NCBI GenBank assembly: GCA_013365325.1
Contig: JABVXV010000577.1
Coordinates: 1-25,061 of the forward strand
Direction of reading: 5' to 3'
DNA from: Dipetalonema caudispina
Taxonomy: Eukaryota; Nematoda; Chromadorea; Rhabditida; Onchocercidae
Length of the DNA: 25,061 nucleotides
The position numbers were made by a program, and so were the translations under genes. A model generated the notes under the pieces. That model was not told the origin of the DNA. It searched no databases and saw only the letters and a list, made by a program, of their open reading frames with translations. Positions 1 to 24,943 of this stretch are shown in pieces. The number at the start of each line of letters is the position of its first letter. Within the stretch, counting starts at the first letter, position 1.

Positions 1-5614
<5,614 letters not shown>

Positions 5615-5895
5615 ACATTTAAGACACTATATTTAAAATACAGTATTCGAACAGCATTCATAGGCATAACGTTTAAGAGACTGTATTTAAAAATACAGTA
5701 CCCGAAGACAGTATTCGTAGGCATGACATTTAAGAGACTGTATTTAAAATACAGTATTTAAGGACGGTATGCATAAATGTGACATTTAAGAGATTATATC
5801 AGAAATACAATATTTAACGATGGTATTCATAAAGATGATGTTTAAAAGATTGTATTTACAGGAATAACATTTAAATAAATGTTGTTAAACAGTAA
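5615..5895. repeat. Degenerate tandem repeat of about 56 bp, about five copies
   Basis: Copies begin near 5615, 5670, 5727, 5783 and 5840 (steps of 55, 57, 56 and 57). Each starts with a CATTTAAGAGAC-like motif. In copies 1-3 this is followed by a near-palindromic CTGTATTTAAAATACAG core, then by a GTATTC..AGGCATGA-like tail. Later copies are increasingly decayed. The array lies about 0.65 kb upstream of the channel start codon. It is not a recognised family. Confidence 0.85.
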
Positions 5896-6539
5896 CATTT
5901 AGGAGTCAGTAGTTATAAAGAGAATAACTGATAAAAGACACTGAATTGAAAGATTTTCCGTATGAATCTATGGGCGCATGAAAAAAGAGCAACTGTTATA
6001 TTTGATGAAGTCATTCATTTGAAGTCGTCATCTTTCATTAAAAACAATTGGAAAAAGCAATAAATGCATTTGCTACTTCATCCTTTGTTGTTATTCGCTT
6101 GCTTTGTTTTAAATAAATGTTTCGGAATTTTTCAAATTTTATGCGCGTCTCGTTTTTCCCTTTTTTTTTTCAATCTTGTTTTAAAGCTCAAAACATTACG
6201 ATCCTCGAGAAATTTCTCACATGAGAACGATGGATACAAAGAACTATGCTGAAAATTCATTTGATGATATTTTCTTCAAACCATAACATGTCATCATTTC
6301 AACCTGGATGCTATCTGATGCATTGAAACTATTCAATTTCATACTGATTCCTTTAGAAGAATTTTAAGTTTTCATTTCTTGAAATTGATAATAATTTATT
6401 TCATCAAATGCAGACTAATATGTAATGTTCAAATAATATTTTGCCATTCAAAAAGATATTATCAAACAATGAGGAGATTCAGTAAGTTTTATTGTTTCTT
6501 TTTTTTATGAGTAGAAATAAATTTTTTATTACAAAATAA
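5896..6539. other. Upstream region of the TRPC channel gene
   Basis: About 640 bases without recognisable coding sequence. An in-frame TAA (6537-6539) directly precedes the proposed start codon at 6540. A possible acceptor ATTCAG at 6477-6482 might serve trans-splicing or an upstream noncoding exon, but it is not a strong nematode consensus. No core promoter element can be assigned. Confidence 0.4.
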
Positions 6540-16596
<10,057 letters not shown>

Positions 16597-16799
16597 TATT
16601 AAAAAAAAAAAAAAAAAAAAAAAAACAGTGATTTTTCTCTTTTTTCTTTTCTTTCTTTTTGTTGTGAAAATATTAAAGTTGTCGTTATTAAAGATATTGT
16701 AAAAATACTCTAAAGCATAAGAAAACGAAAGAAGAATTACCAAATGTTACGGAAATTCTTATTATTACAATAATTTATTTGGAAATGAACAACAAGATT

Positions 16800-16805
16800 A
16801 ATAAA
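16800..16805 (+). terminator. Candidate poly(A) signal of the TRPC gene
   Basis: A canonical AATAAA about 200 bases after the TRPC stop codon. In DNA this AT-rich the hexamer can occur by chance, so position is the main support. Confidence 0.45.
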
Positions 16806-17228
16806 ATTATTCATGAAATATGAACAAAAAAAAAAAAAAAAAAAAAATTGATGAATTTATTTATGCAAAAATTACAATGATAAAGTACACATAATTTGTA
16901 TGTCTTTGAAACATTCAATTCGATCATTTTCATTGGAATTTTACTAGTAGTCAAAGAAAAATTAAACATTAACAGAGTAGAATAACGAAAGGAAGAATAC
17001 AAGATAAATTTTTCAAATTATTCATAAAATAATTCACTGAATAATAGAATATAGTTTAGATGAATTAATTTCTGAAATAATACACTTACTATAATTATTA
17101 TAATAAGTGAATAGATTAATGGTCTAAAAATTATTTAAATTTTATTTTATTTATTTAGTGATTATCATTACTTTGCTTACATACTTATTTACTACTGTTT
17201 TTCCTCCCTTTTGCTTTCCTTGTTTACA

Positions 17229-17234
17229 TTTATT
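17229..17234 (-). terminator. Candidate poly(A) signal of the scramblase gene
   Basis: AATAAA on the minus strand (TTTATT on plus), about 75 bases beyond the proposed scramblase stop. The spacing is plausible for a compact nematode 3' UTR. Confidence 0.45.
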
Positions 17235-17306
17235 TCATTAATCATTTCCATTATATCAACAAATATCATAGCTTAATATCAATTAACACAAAATAGTTTA
17301 GTTATT

Positions 17307-17410
17307 TTAATGCAATATCATCGAAGTATGAAACTTACATTTAAATTTTGCAATAAGAAAAAGTGCTCCAAGGAGAAGCATTTTATCTTTTGCATTGATA
17401 TTTCGTGGAA
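17307..17410 (-). other. Scramblase last exon with an unused GTAAGT donor
   Basis: As drawn, the exon runs through GTAAGT (17338-17333) to a TAA, giving a tail CKFHTSMILH after the membrane helix. Splicing at that strong donor (phase 1) would instead lead to an unidentified further exon. Family members usually continue only a few to about 20 residues past the helix, so either form is possible. Confidence 0.5.
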
Positions 17411-19197
17411 CTGAAATATGGTTTTTTTAATTATAATTTTAATATGCAGGATATTTTGGATTTTTCATCTATAAGAAAGGTATTTTTAAATTACTAATTA
17501 GGGAATTGAAATAAATTAAGAAGAAACAATAGAAGTTTGCTAACATGAGATATTGAAATTATCAATAGTTGTAATCTTATCATTTCTTTCTGCCCATTGT
17601 TTTATGATAATACCAATAAGAATATTCTTATCAGCCGATATTACCTAATATTAGCATATTAATCTCTCTCAAAGCAGTATTCATTGGTTATCTTTTTAAA
17701 TTTATATTTTAGCTTGCAATTCAACTGCAAACTAAGTTAAATTTCTCAATTCAATATCATTTTTCAGATACCTATACAATTTCAATATTTTTTCTTTCCT
17801 GTCAGAATACATCAGAGATTAGCAATAAATCTTATCATATCAATAATTAATTATATTTTTAGCAATGAATGATTAGAAAAAAGTACTTCATATTGTATAT
17901 CATAGCAACGACGAGCAAAGCAGCTAAAATTATTAATCGAACCGATAATGAAATATTTAGGATTCCCTCTTGCGTCCTCTACTTGATAATATGACCTGAT
18001 GAGACTAATTTGTTGGATAACAGCACCTAAAACTTATTTAATAACTGCAATTATTGCATGCCAACCGTAATGAAATAAAAAGTTACAGTAATCTGAGAAT
18101 TTGTTTAATAACTCTACTGCTACAGTAATCAACTTTACACTTATTAAAAATGTCATAGCATTCAAAATTGTCTTGTACGCTTAATTTCTAAATTTTCAAA
18201 TATGCGAATTAAAATTTCATTTCAACATTAACTGAACAGACCGATGACATATCCCGGAGGTGATTCAATGATTATCTGGTGAGAATTACTGGTTGAAAAT
18301 ATACAGCATACTGGATAGGTACCACATCGGGTACCAAAAAAACTTGAACATGTTAGCAATTTTTCCATCCTTATTACTTCCTAAATTATATAGTACCAAG
18401 AAAATATCACGTTAATGTAAAGTCAACTAGATCAAGTACGTCTTTTAGGATTGTTACATAAAATTAAACGATTGTTGGAAATCAACAATTAACATATATT
18501 TAAATTGAAATAATAATGGAAAAAAAAAATAGATATACATATGTATTTAACAAAAAAAACTTTGCTTGAGATTGAATGATTGATCCATTTTTTTTTTTTT
18601 TTTTTTTGATATAAATCAAATGATTTAATAATACTTTATGGATATTTTAACAAAATATTTCCGAAACGCTAATGATTTAGACCTTACTTGTCCTGTAGAA
18701 GTGATAAAATGCAATTGAGAATGTTTTGCTGTTTTACAATCACATTGATACATATTATCTGATGTTTCAAATACATGATACATCTAAAATTCATACTGAT
18801 TCTTTCAGTAGCTTCGTTCATACTTTGAGTTTAAATGTTACTATCGTGGTTAAACATAAAATGTTAACTTATGATATAAAAATTGTAGTAAAATACAAAC
18901 ACGACACTTCACAATTTTACCATTTACTGATAATAACAATTCTCGTAAAAAAAAAAAAAAGCATATTCAGTGAACAATAAGATTGAAGAATTCAAAAAAA
19001 AAAAAAAAAATCCACCCTTAAGTAATCGTTGATACTATAACATTAGTGAAATAACCAACATATTAATTTATTTGTAGTATTTAAAAAAAAAAAAAAAACA
19101 AATTGTCACATCATTCATTTATTTTATTAATCTTTTGCAATTTAATATGAAAAATTACACAATTTTATCATTTCCTATAATTGTCTTTTTATTGAAC

Positions 19198-19229
<32 letters not shown>

Positions 19230-20314
19230 AGCAGAAATTGATGAATGTAGTAAAAATATTACCAAATTTCCCCTGATATCTTGAACAACATATCGATCCT
19301 TTCGAAGAAAATTAAGAAATGTATCAATTACATTAGAATGCTACAATGAAACTAATATGATAATTTTTAATTTCGGCTTTAATTAAACTTAAATAATTTG
19401 AATTTTATCTGTTATAGAGTAACGATGTTTTTTTTTTCTTTTTTTTTTGCCTTATTAAATTTTTTTAACCCAACAGTTTCAAAAAATCGAAGTTTTTTTT
19501 TTTTTTTTTCAAATAATTTGAAGAGTTTAAAATGTAATAATGAAAACGACAACCTCTCGAATATAAAATTGCATAACTGATTGAAGTCCTCGCGAAATTT
19601 TATTATCACTTTTTGCTAAATGATCAATTGCTAACTTACTAGTAATATTCCTTCGTTTCTCTTCTAAATATGTTAATCTTATCAAAATAATATAATCATA
19701 TATACAAAATTTAAGCAAAATATATTACAACAATATGGAGAGCAATAAAAATTATACCATTTCTACTATCATCAATAGTAGTAGTAGTAGTAGTAGTTTG
19801 ATCATTGATTAAATTTGAAATTTTAGCATTCTTGAAAAAATTCATTTGTGGATAAGGTTGCCTAGTGATAACACTAGGTGAAATTGTTGCAAAATATTCT
19901 GATTCCAAATTTGAATTATCATTTTCTGAGAAATACTCCATTTCTGTATCACTTTTAGTACTACTTTCAATCACACAATTTCCTTCTCTCTTATCTTGCT
20001 TTTCTGCAAATTGCAAATTTTGTTCTGCATGATAAAGCAAGTTGTACCGAAATTATATGATAACTGGAATTGATTTTAGATCTTTTATTGACCCTAGATC
20101 TTATTATAAATGATGAAATTTATCTTTCATATAATTATTTGGTAGCTAAACATTCATTCAAATAAATGAGAAATGATTAACCTATAAACATCGATCATTT
20201 CGAAATATTTCAAGCAAGGAAATGAAGTACTTTTCCTATTAGTGAAAGAAATGATACAACTTAAGCAGTATCATTATATTAACCTTTGACTCGTACTGCT
20301 GCTCTTTTTGACAT
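17307..20314 (-). CDS. Phospholipid scramblase (PLSCR/scrm family), nine exons
   Basis: A membrane-anchored protein of the family that moves phospholipids between bilayer leaflets. Exons in transcript order: 20314-20284, 20024-19758, 19663-19554, 19340-19263, 18783-18688, 18380-18242, 18026-17887, 17644-17545, 17410-17307. All are GT..AG with matching phases, giving 354 residues. Scramblase hallmarks: RYVVQDIRGNLMYHVFE (152-168), GQEVIRMEKLLTC (193-205), a Cys cluster (205, 213, 219, 220), IIIESPPGYVIGAVIQQ (near 229-245), IIIKQW (299-304), DNFNISFPRN (315-324) and a C-terminal hydrophobic helix MLLLGALFLIAKF (331-343). The first ~100 residues are an acidic Ser/Thr-rich tail with seven consecutive Thr, replacing the Pro-rich N-terminus of vertebrate PLSCR1. 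Start: ATG with a 31-base exon whose donor (AAAG|GTTAAT) fits the phase of exon 2. Exon 2 can also start at 20003. C. elegans has several scrm paralogues and I cannot say which is the orthologue. Confidence 0.88.
19198..19226. repeat. 29-base poly-A run in a scramblase intron
   Basis: A pure A homopolymer (poly-T in the sense of the scramblase gene) in the intron between exons 4 and 5. It is one of about a dozen such runs in the window and is prone to assembly length error. Confidence 0.9.
19777..19797 (-). repeat. ACT x7 coding microsatellite (poly-Thr) in the scramblase
   Basis: Seven AGT units on plus read as seven ACT codons on minus, giving Thr 87-93 in the disordered N-terminal region of the scramblase. 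The tract is pure, so it is likely to vary in length between individuals. Confidence 0.85.
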
Positions 20315-20542
20315 CACCTAATTGAATGATACCGTTGAGAAGCCAACAATAACCATATCGAAATGATTGTTGTCAATAAATTAAATTTATTTGAAATTAT
20401 TAAATTTGCATTTATTTTTTAATCCTAAAATTTGCATATCATTGCAAGAGGGACTTTCGTATATAAGTTGAACATTCACAGCTTGTTAAAAGTTTCACGG
20501 ATTTCACGATTGAATTTATTTTCGATTTTGGCAATTAAGGAC

Positions 20543-20580
20543 GTACGTTTACGTGTACGCATGTATACACGTAAATGTAT
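20543..20580. repeat. 38-bp near-perfect palindrome
   Basis: Arms of 19 bases centred between 20561 and 20562 pair along their whole length apart from one C/A mismatch and a few G/T pairs. The left arm contains CGTTTACGTGTAC and the right arm GTATACACGTAAATG. It would form a loopless cruciform or a hairpin. It could be a transcription-factor site, a transposon footprint or a structured element. No known element is recognised. Confidence 0.85.
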
Positions 20581-20619
20581 ACTTGCATATGATAGAGATA
20601 CACATTGAATAAAAGTTTG

Positions 20620-20909
20620 ATGAATTTTTGATGATAAATTTTTAACTTTTCAATCCAATTCTTCTTCATAGCTCCGATCCCAACTTTTATTCTAAGCACC
20701 TCATCTTGACCCTTGAACTTCGGCTTGCATTTCATTTCACATCGAAGGATTATGGTGAAAGTTGACGACCTTTCGATGAATTTCTAACTCTTCAATTCAG
20801 TGTTTTTTTTTTCCACATAGCTTCCTATGCTTAAGATTCCACTCCAACTTTTTCCCCAAGCATCTCACTCTAACCCCTGACCTCCAGCCTCTGAACTCAT
20901 TTCACATCG
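20620..20909. repeat. Two diverged direct copies of a block of about 130 bp
   Basis: Copy A is about 20620-20746 and copy B about 20776-20909. Both start with GATGAATTT, share a CATAGCT core, a CCAACTTTT stretch, AGCA(C/T)CTCA and a Pro-codon-like pyrimidine tract, and end in CATTTCACATCG. In addition, GGCAATT..CGTTTACG at about 20530-20553 recurs at about 20919-20941, suggesting a larger repeating unit of about 388 bp. Origin unknown. Confidence 0.7.
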
Positions 20910-21060
20910 TGAAAATCGGCAATTCCCGCCCACCGTTTACGATAAACCCTTTCCATATTGGGCAACAAAATTCGAACATACGTTGTGCGAATACTTCCTT
21001 AGTTCTTAGTAATGACAGCGACTGGTAGGATGTGTGACGCTTTTGACGTGTTCTTTTTCT

Positions 21061-21078
21061 TTCGGGAACGTTCTGGAA
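21061..21078. promoter_or_regulatory. Perfect four-unit heat-shock element
   Basis: TTCGGGAACGTTCTGGAA is TTC-nn-GAA-nn-TTC-nn-GAA with correct spacing and no mismatch, the canonical HSF-1 binding array. The next TTC slot (21081-21083) reads TTG, two of three. It lies 226 bases upstream of the AIP-1 start and about 745 from the scramblase start. Confidence 0.8.
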
Positions 21079-21198
21079 GGTTGATGTAATCTATCGTATT
21101 TCGTCAATCACTGTTGCTTTCAGTAGATTTTTTGTTAAGGTCTGAGAAAAAAGAACTTTAGGGAGTTTTTTTTTTTCTAATTAAAACTTATTTATCAA

Positions 21199-21245
21199 TA
21201 CGGTTAACCGTAATGATAAGCACGTTTTAGTCACGTAACCACGTG
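21199..21245. promoter_or_regulatory. 14-bp palindrome and CACGTG E-box upstream of AIP-1
   Basis: TACGGTTAACCGTA (21199-21212) is a perfect palindrome. CACGTG (21240-21245) is a canonical E-box, flanked by two further CACG/CACGT motifs. Both are within 105 bases of the AIP-1 start and are plausible factor sites. Binding is not shown. Confidence 0.45.
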
Positions 21246-21280
21246 AGAATTATTCTGACATGTTGTTTACGTAAAGTATT

Positions 21281-21303
21281 TTTTCAGATAAAAATATTAT
21301 CAA
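21281..21303 (+). promoter_or_regulatory. Predicted trans-splice (SL) acceptor of AIP-1
   Basis: TTTTTTCAG (ending 21287) is followed after 16 bases by the ATG at 21304. A strong acceptor so close to the first ATG, with no upstream exon seen, is the usual pattern of spliced-leader addition in nematodes. Confidence 0.6.
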
Positions 21304-23588
21304 ATGGCGGAATTCCCTGGTTTTGGTCGTCATTGTAACTTTGATGGCTGTAATTTGTTAGGTAATTACCTTATCATTATCCAAAAATTTCAAGTGTTAC
21401 ATTTGAAGTTGAAGTTAACAGCAATATTAGCATCTCATTTCGCTTAACGTTATTGATAGGTGTGTTAGGTTAGTAATTGGTGGATTACTCTCGATAGGTA
21501 TGTTACGTTGAGTTATATTTTTTTTTCACCTTACATTATTTATTTTTATTACTGTGGTTTTGCATAGAAAAATTTGATTTGTTACGTATTAATTAAGAAA
21601 TCGACAATAAATTTAATAGCAGCTTGTAACTTGACGAGAAAATATCCCAGTTTAGTATCACATTGAGTGTTACTTTCATTACATTTAAAGTGCTGTATTG
21701 AGTGACACTCTTATACGATAACATGCAAGCGAATAATTTAGTAGTGTTGTAAAAAAGCATTATTATGATTATTAAAATATGCTTAGTTATTTTTACTGGG
21801 TCACTTCATGCATGCGTTATGATAGTTTGAAACCAAATATTGCTGTGGCTTTTTGTCTCAGTCTGCTATGTGGACAAATATTGATTTGTTACGGAATTTT
21901 GATTTAGGTTATCAAAATGTTGTTTTCGTGGTTGCATTTGTTGTGTGTTACTTTTGATCTTGACTTTTATACACAAGCTATCATCAATTTCTTATTTATG
22001 ACGCTTATATTTTTCAGATTTTCTTCCCATTCGATGTGATGCGTGTAAGAAAGATTTTTGTGGTTTACACTACTCATATGATGCACATTGCTGTCAATCT
22101 TCATATAAAAAGGTATCATTTCATTATTTGTTGTTACTGAAATGTAATTTCAAGAAAGTTCTGGTTACTTTTCTATTTCCATTATATATTATTTGAATGC
22201 ATGAAAAGGGATTTTTTCAAAATTAGCAACCAGTTTTTGTCAAATTTTCAGGATATGCAAGTGCCTGTATGCCCATTATGTAGTAAGCCAATTCCAGTAG
22301 CACGAGGAGAACGTCCAGATAAACGAGTAAGCGATCACATCGATTCGAATTGTAAATCAAATCCTGCGATTGCATTAAAAGGGAAAATTTACACGTACCA
22401 TTGCTCACAACGAAATTGCAAGAAAAGAGAGGTATTTCTCAAGCTTTTTTTTTCCTTCAGAAAGATTTCCAATAGTATTTTGTTCTCAAGTGGAAATACT
22501 CTTGTTTGATGAGTGAATACATATATGTTTGTTTTGTATTCAACTCAGAAAGTTACTGGGTATTTAATCATTTTGCTCTACATTATGCGGATGCCAAATT
22601 GTTATTCCAGTAATAATCAACAAATCATTTAATAGATACGAGTAAATAAAGGACTCAAATGACTTGAGAAATATAAAAATTCTGGTTTTTAAAGGTTTGA
22701 GTGGTATTACCAATTAATGCTGATAGTCGACCATCGAGTAAAATGAAATTAAGTCACATTTCAGCTTGTTTCTATCAAATGTAATCAATGTGGGCAAAAT
22801 TTTTGCTTAAAGCATCGATTTCCAGCCGATCATGATTGTATAGAAATGAAGAGCGAAAGAACACTCTCAAATGCGGCGTATGTTTCATAATCGTTTCTTT
22901 AATTTCTCCTGACAGTGCTAATTCTTTTTTTGATCAAACATTTATGAATTTAATAAGAACATCTGTATCAGGTATTTCAAACTGATTAATGTGTTGTATC
23001 GATTACAGATTAGCTGCATTACGTCGCAACAAAAAAAGTTGCCGGAATGAATCAGTCACAAAGAAATCGGGCAACAGTCCTTCGTTATCTTTCAATTCAG
23101 TAGTACGTTTATTTTTTTGTTCAGATGGAATTTTGGTCTGTATTATTGCAGTTCATATACTTTTTCTTCCTAATATGATTGTGAAATTGAAGGCGTTTCA
23201 TTTCTGTTGTTGGATCCATTGCATTATACTTTTAGTCAGAAGATGAAGCACTAACACGGGCGCTACAGGAACTGTTAAATAATTCTGATGATTATATGAC
23301 TCTAGAAGAACGCGATAGAGCTATTGCAGAAGAAATGCAAAGAATGGAATATCAGTAAGTTGTTAGATTCCTAGGCTTGAAGTAAATGCTAAAGCTAGCT
23401 TCATGTAGTATTTCGCTGTGTTGAACGTTTTGATGAAAATTCTTTTTAATATGTTGACGGTAAGATATTGGAGATGGAGATTCGAATAATTTGTGATAAT
23501 TTTTGACTGTTTGAAAATTTTCAGGCAGCAATCACGAGGGCAGCAAGTTCCAGCGAATTCAAGTCACGAAAGATGCATTATTTCATAG
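21304..23588 (+). CDS. aip-1: AN1-type zinc-finger protein AIP-1/ZFAND2B-like, seven exons
   Basis: A proteasome-associated AN1 zinc-finger protein of the arsenite-inducible AIRAP/AIRAPL family, which helps clear misfolded proteins under stress. Exons: 21304-21361, 22018-22112, 22252-22431, 22765-22877, 23009-23099, 23236-23354, 23525-23588; all GT..AG, phases consistent, 239 residues. First AN1 finger: C11, C16, C26, C29, C34, H37, H43, C45. A linker with CPLC, H80 and C85 follows. Second AN1 finger: C102, C107, C117, C120, C125, H128, H134, C136. The C-terminal half has a UIM-like helix SEDEALTRALQELL (180-193) and ends in CIIS, a CaaX prenylation box. The MAEFPGFGRHC start is typical of the family. 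Two AN1 fingers, a UIM-like helix and CaaX match AIRAPL/ZFAND2B and C. elegans AIP-1 rather than the shorter ZFAND2A. Confidence 0.93.
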
Positions 23589-24290
23589 TAACAATCACTC
23601 GAATGTTTTCTAAAGCCTTATTTGGCTACCATTGAAGATCTTTTTCTATTGAAAGAAAAGAGTTTTTCCTCGTCCAAAATGGCGAAATAGAAAATTAAGC
23701 TTTTTGAAGTACTTTTGTGCCATAAGTAGATTCCTTTTTTTCGAATTTCACTTCTGTGATTCTCCAATTTCGTGATTGGTATCACCGCTTCGTACTGTAT
23801 TGCTGTATTATTGAGCATTCTTCATGTTTTCGTTGTATATGTGATCGCATTTGCGATGACAAAATACTTGGGTTGTGTCAGAAATAGCACTCCATGTCTC
23901 AGGTTGTGTTCTTTCATCATGCACATTTCTCGTTTATTTATTTGTATCCTTTCTTATTTAGCGTGAATTTCTTCCTTATGTATTGTCAATGTGATCCGAA
24001 TTTAATGTCAAATAAAATTATCCTTTTGGTATTTTGGGACATTGGAATCAAAATTACATTTCGTTTATGTGTTACACTTTCATGATGTTGAAAATGGGAC
24101 AGAAAATGCGCATTTATAGGATGAAAGACGAATCCATGAAAAATGAGTTCGGGAACTTATTGAGCAAGTTTTGAATAAACAATGCTGAAATTAAATATTT
24201 AGAAAAATCTCGTGATATGATTATAATTGAATATCTTGCTTTATTCTCTTTTCAAGATTTCTTATTTATAACAAACTTCTCGCTTGATAG
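23589..24290 (+). other. 3' UTR and downstream of AIP-1
   Basis: No coding sequence was recognised. Candidate AATAAA poly(A) signals lie at 24011-24016 and 24174-24179. Hydrophobic open frames at 23772-24085 are not conserved-looking and sit in the expected 3' UTR. Confidence 0.55.
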
Positions 24291-24413
24291 TTAGTGTTGT
24301 GAACTTTTTCTTAGGGTTTTATTGAGGAGGATTTGAATAGGCGCACTCGAAGTGTGTTGAAGGCTTATTTTTAGGAGAGGTTTATTGTAGATATCGTAAC
24401 ACAAATTGACAGA

Positions 24414-24517
24414 ACCAACAACACGTGGTAAGAAATCCTTGATTTGAAACCAACAACACGTGGTAAGAAATCCTTGATTTGAAACCAACAACACGTAGTA
24501 AGAAATCCTTGGTTTGA
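24414..24517. repeat. 35-bp tandem repeat, three copies
   Basis: Units start at 24414, 24449 and 24484, exactly 35 bases apart. The first two are identical or nearly so and the third has a few changes. Each contains CAACAACACGTGGTAAG and AAATCCTTGATTTGAA. Because 35 is not a multiple of three, translations rotate through frames, so a coding role is unlikely. CACGTG occurs in the first two units. Confidence 0.93.
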
Positions 24518-24523
24518 CTCACT

Positions 24524-24943
24524 CTGTCGCGAAAGTTGTGAAAAACAAAACTGGCTAGGTCCCCCGGTAGACCGTTTAAATAGGTCAATAAGTTAGCGGG
24601 AGTGGTACAACAGGAAGCATTGATCTAACTTTGGCGTAAATATATAACACAAAAAATATAAAGGACAATATCTACAATCTTATGTATATGAAACAAAGGA
24701 CATACATTATTGAAACATGTAAACAAAGGTCAATACATTGTTTGGGTTTGGAGTTGACCTTAGGACATAATAACAAAGACGTATCGTAACAAATGACAAA
24801 TAATCTCATCCAAGATAAAAATGAGTGTAAGTTGAAGAATTTTGTTAACAATGGAATAATTGGTTCAAACAGTAATTAATTAATTTATAAGAGATATACT
24901 ATTTCATCCTTCGCGAAGTTTATTCGAATAACTTTCGCGACAG
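24524..24943. repeat. 420-bp segment bounded by 14-bp inverted repeats
   Basis: CTGTCGCGAAAGTT (24524-24537) and AACTTTCGCGACAG (24930-24943) are exact reverse complements. CG-containing 14-mers like this are rare in such AT-rich DNA. The interior has a GC-richer stretch (24545-24625) and a loose repeat of AAACAAAGG(A/T)CA at about 24691 and 24722. The segment could be a MITE-like element. No target-site duplication or known family is recognised. Confidence 0.55.

Larger units (their letters stand above)
16597..17306. other. Tail-to-tail intergenic region (3' UTRs)
   Basis: This is the region between the TRPC stop (16594-16596) and the scramblase stop on the opposite strand. It holds a 24- to 26-base A-run right after the TRPC stop, a second A-run near 16826-16847 and poly(A) signals for both genes. 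No further coding sequence was recognised. Confidence 0.7.
20315..21303. promoter_or_regulatory. Divergent intergenic region between scramblase and AIP-1 genes
   Basis: The two start codons face away from each other across 989 bases, so both promoters must lie here. The region is less AT-rich than most of the window. It contains a long palindrome, a duplicated block, a heat-shock element, a 14-bp palindrome and a CACGTG box, each listed separately. A possible trans-splice acceptor (CAATTAG, minus strand) lies three bases before the scramblase ATG. Confidence 0.7.

Noticed and set aside
18726..18980. Plus-strand 84-codon open frame
   Set aside because: It overlaps a real scramblase exon (18783-18688) on the opposite strand and part of its intron, and shows no conserved features.
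20535..20735. Minus-strand 66-codon open frame
   Set aside because: It spans copy A of the duplicated block and the palindrome. The equivalent frame in copy B is interrupted, so no protein-level conservation is evident.
23772..24085. Hydrophobic plus-strand open frames after AIP-1
   Set aside because: They lie in the expected 3' UTR between the AIP-1 stop and its candidate poly(A) signals, with no exon-like boundaries.
24291..24588. Overlapping minus-strand open frames with repeated peptides
   Set aside because: The peptide repeats come from the 35-bp tandem repeat read in rotating frames. No start or splice context supports a gene.
24540..24640. Possible LTR end with a tRNA primer-binding site (TGGTACAACAGG)
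   Set aside because: The preceding bases do not end in CA, no second LTR copy is seen and no retrotransposon coding sequence follows within the window.
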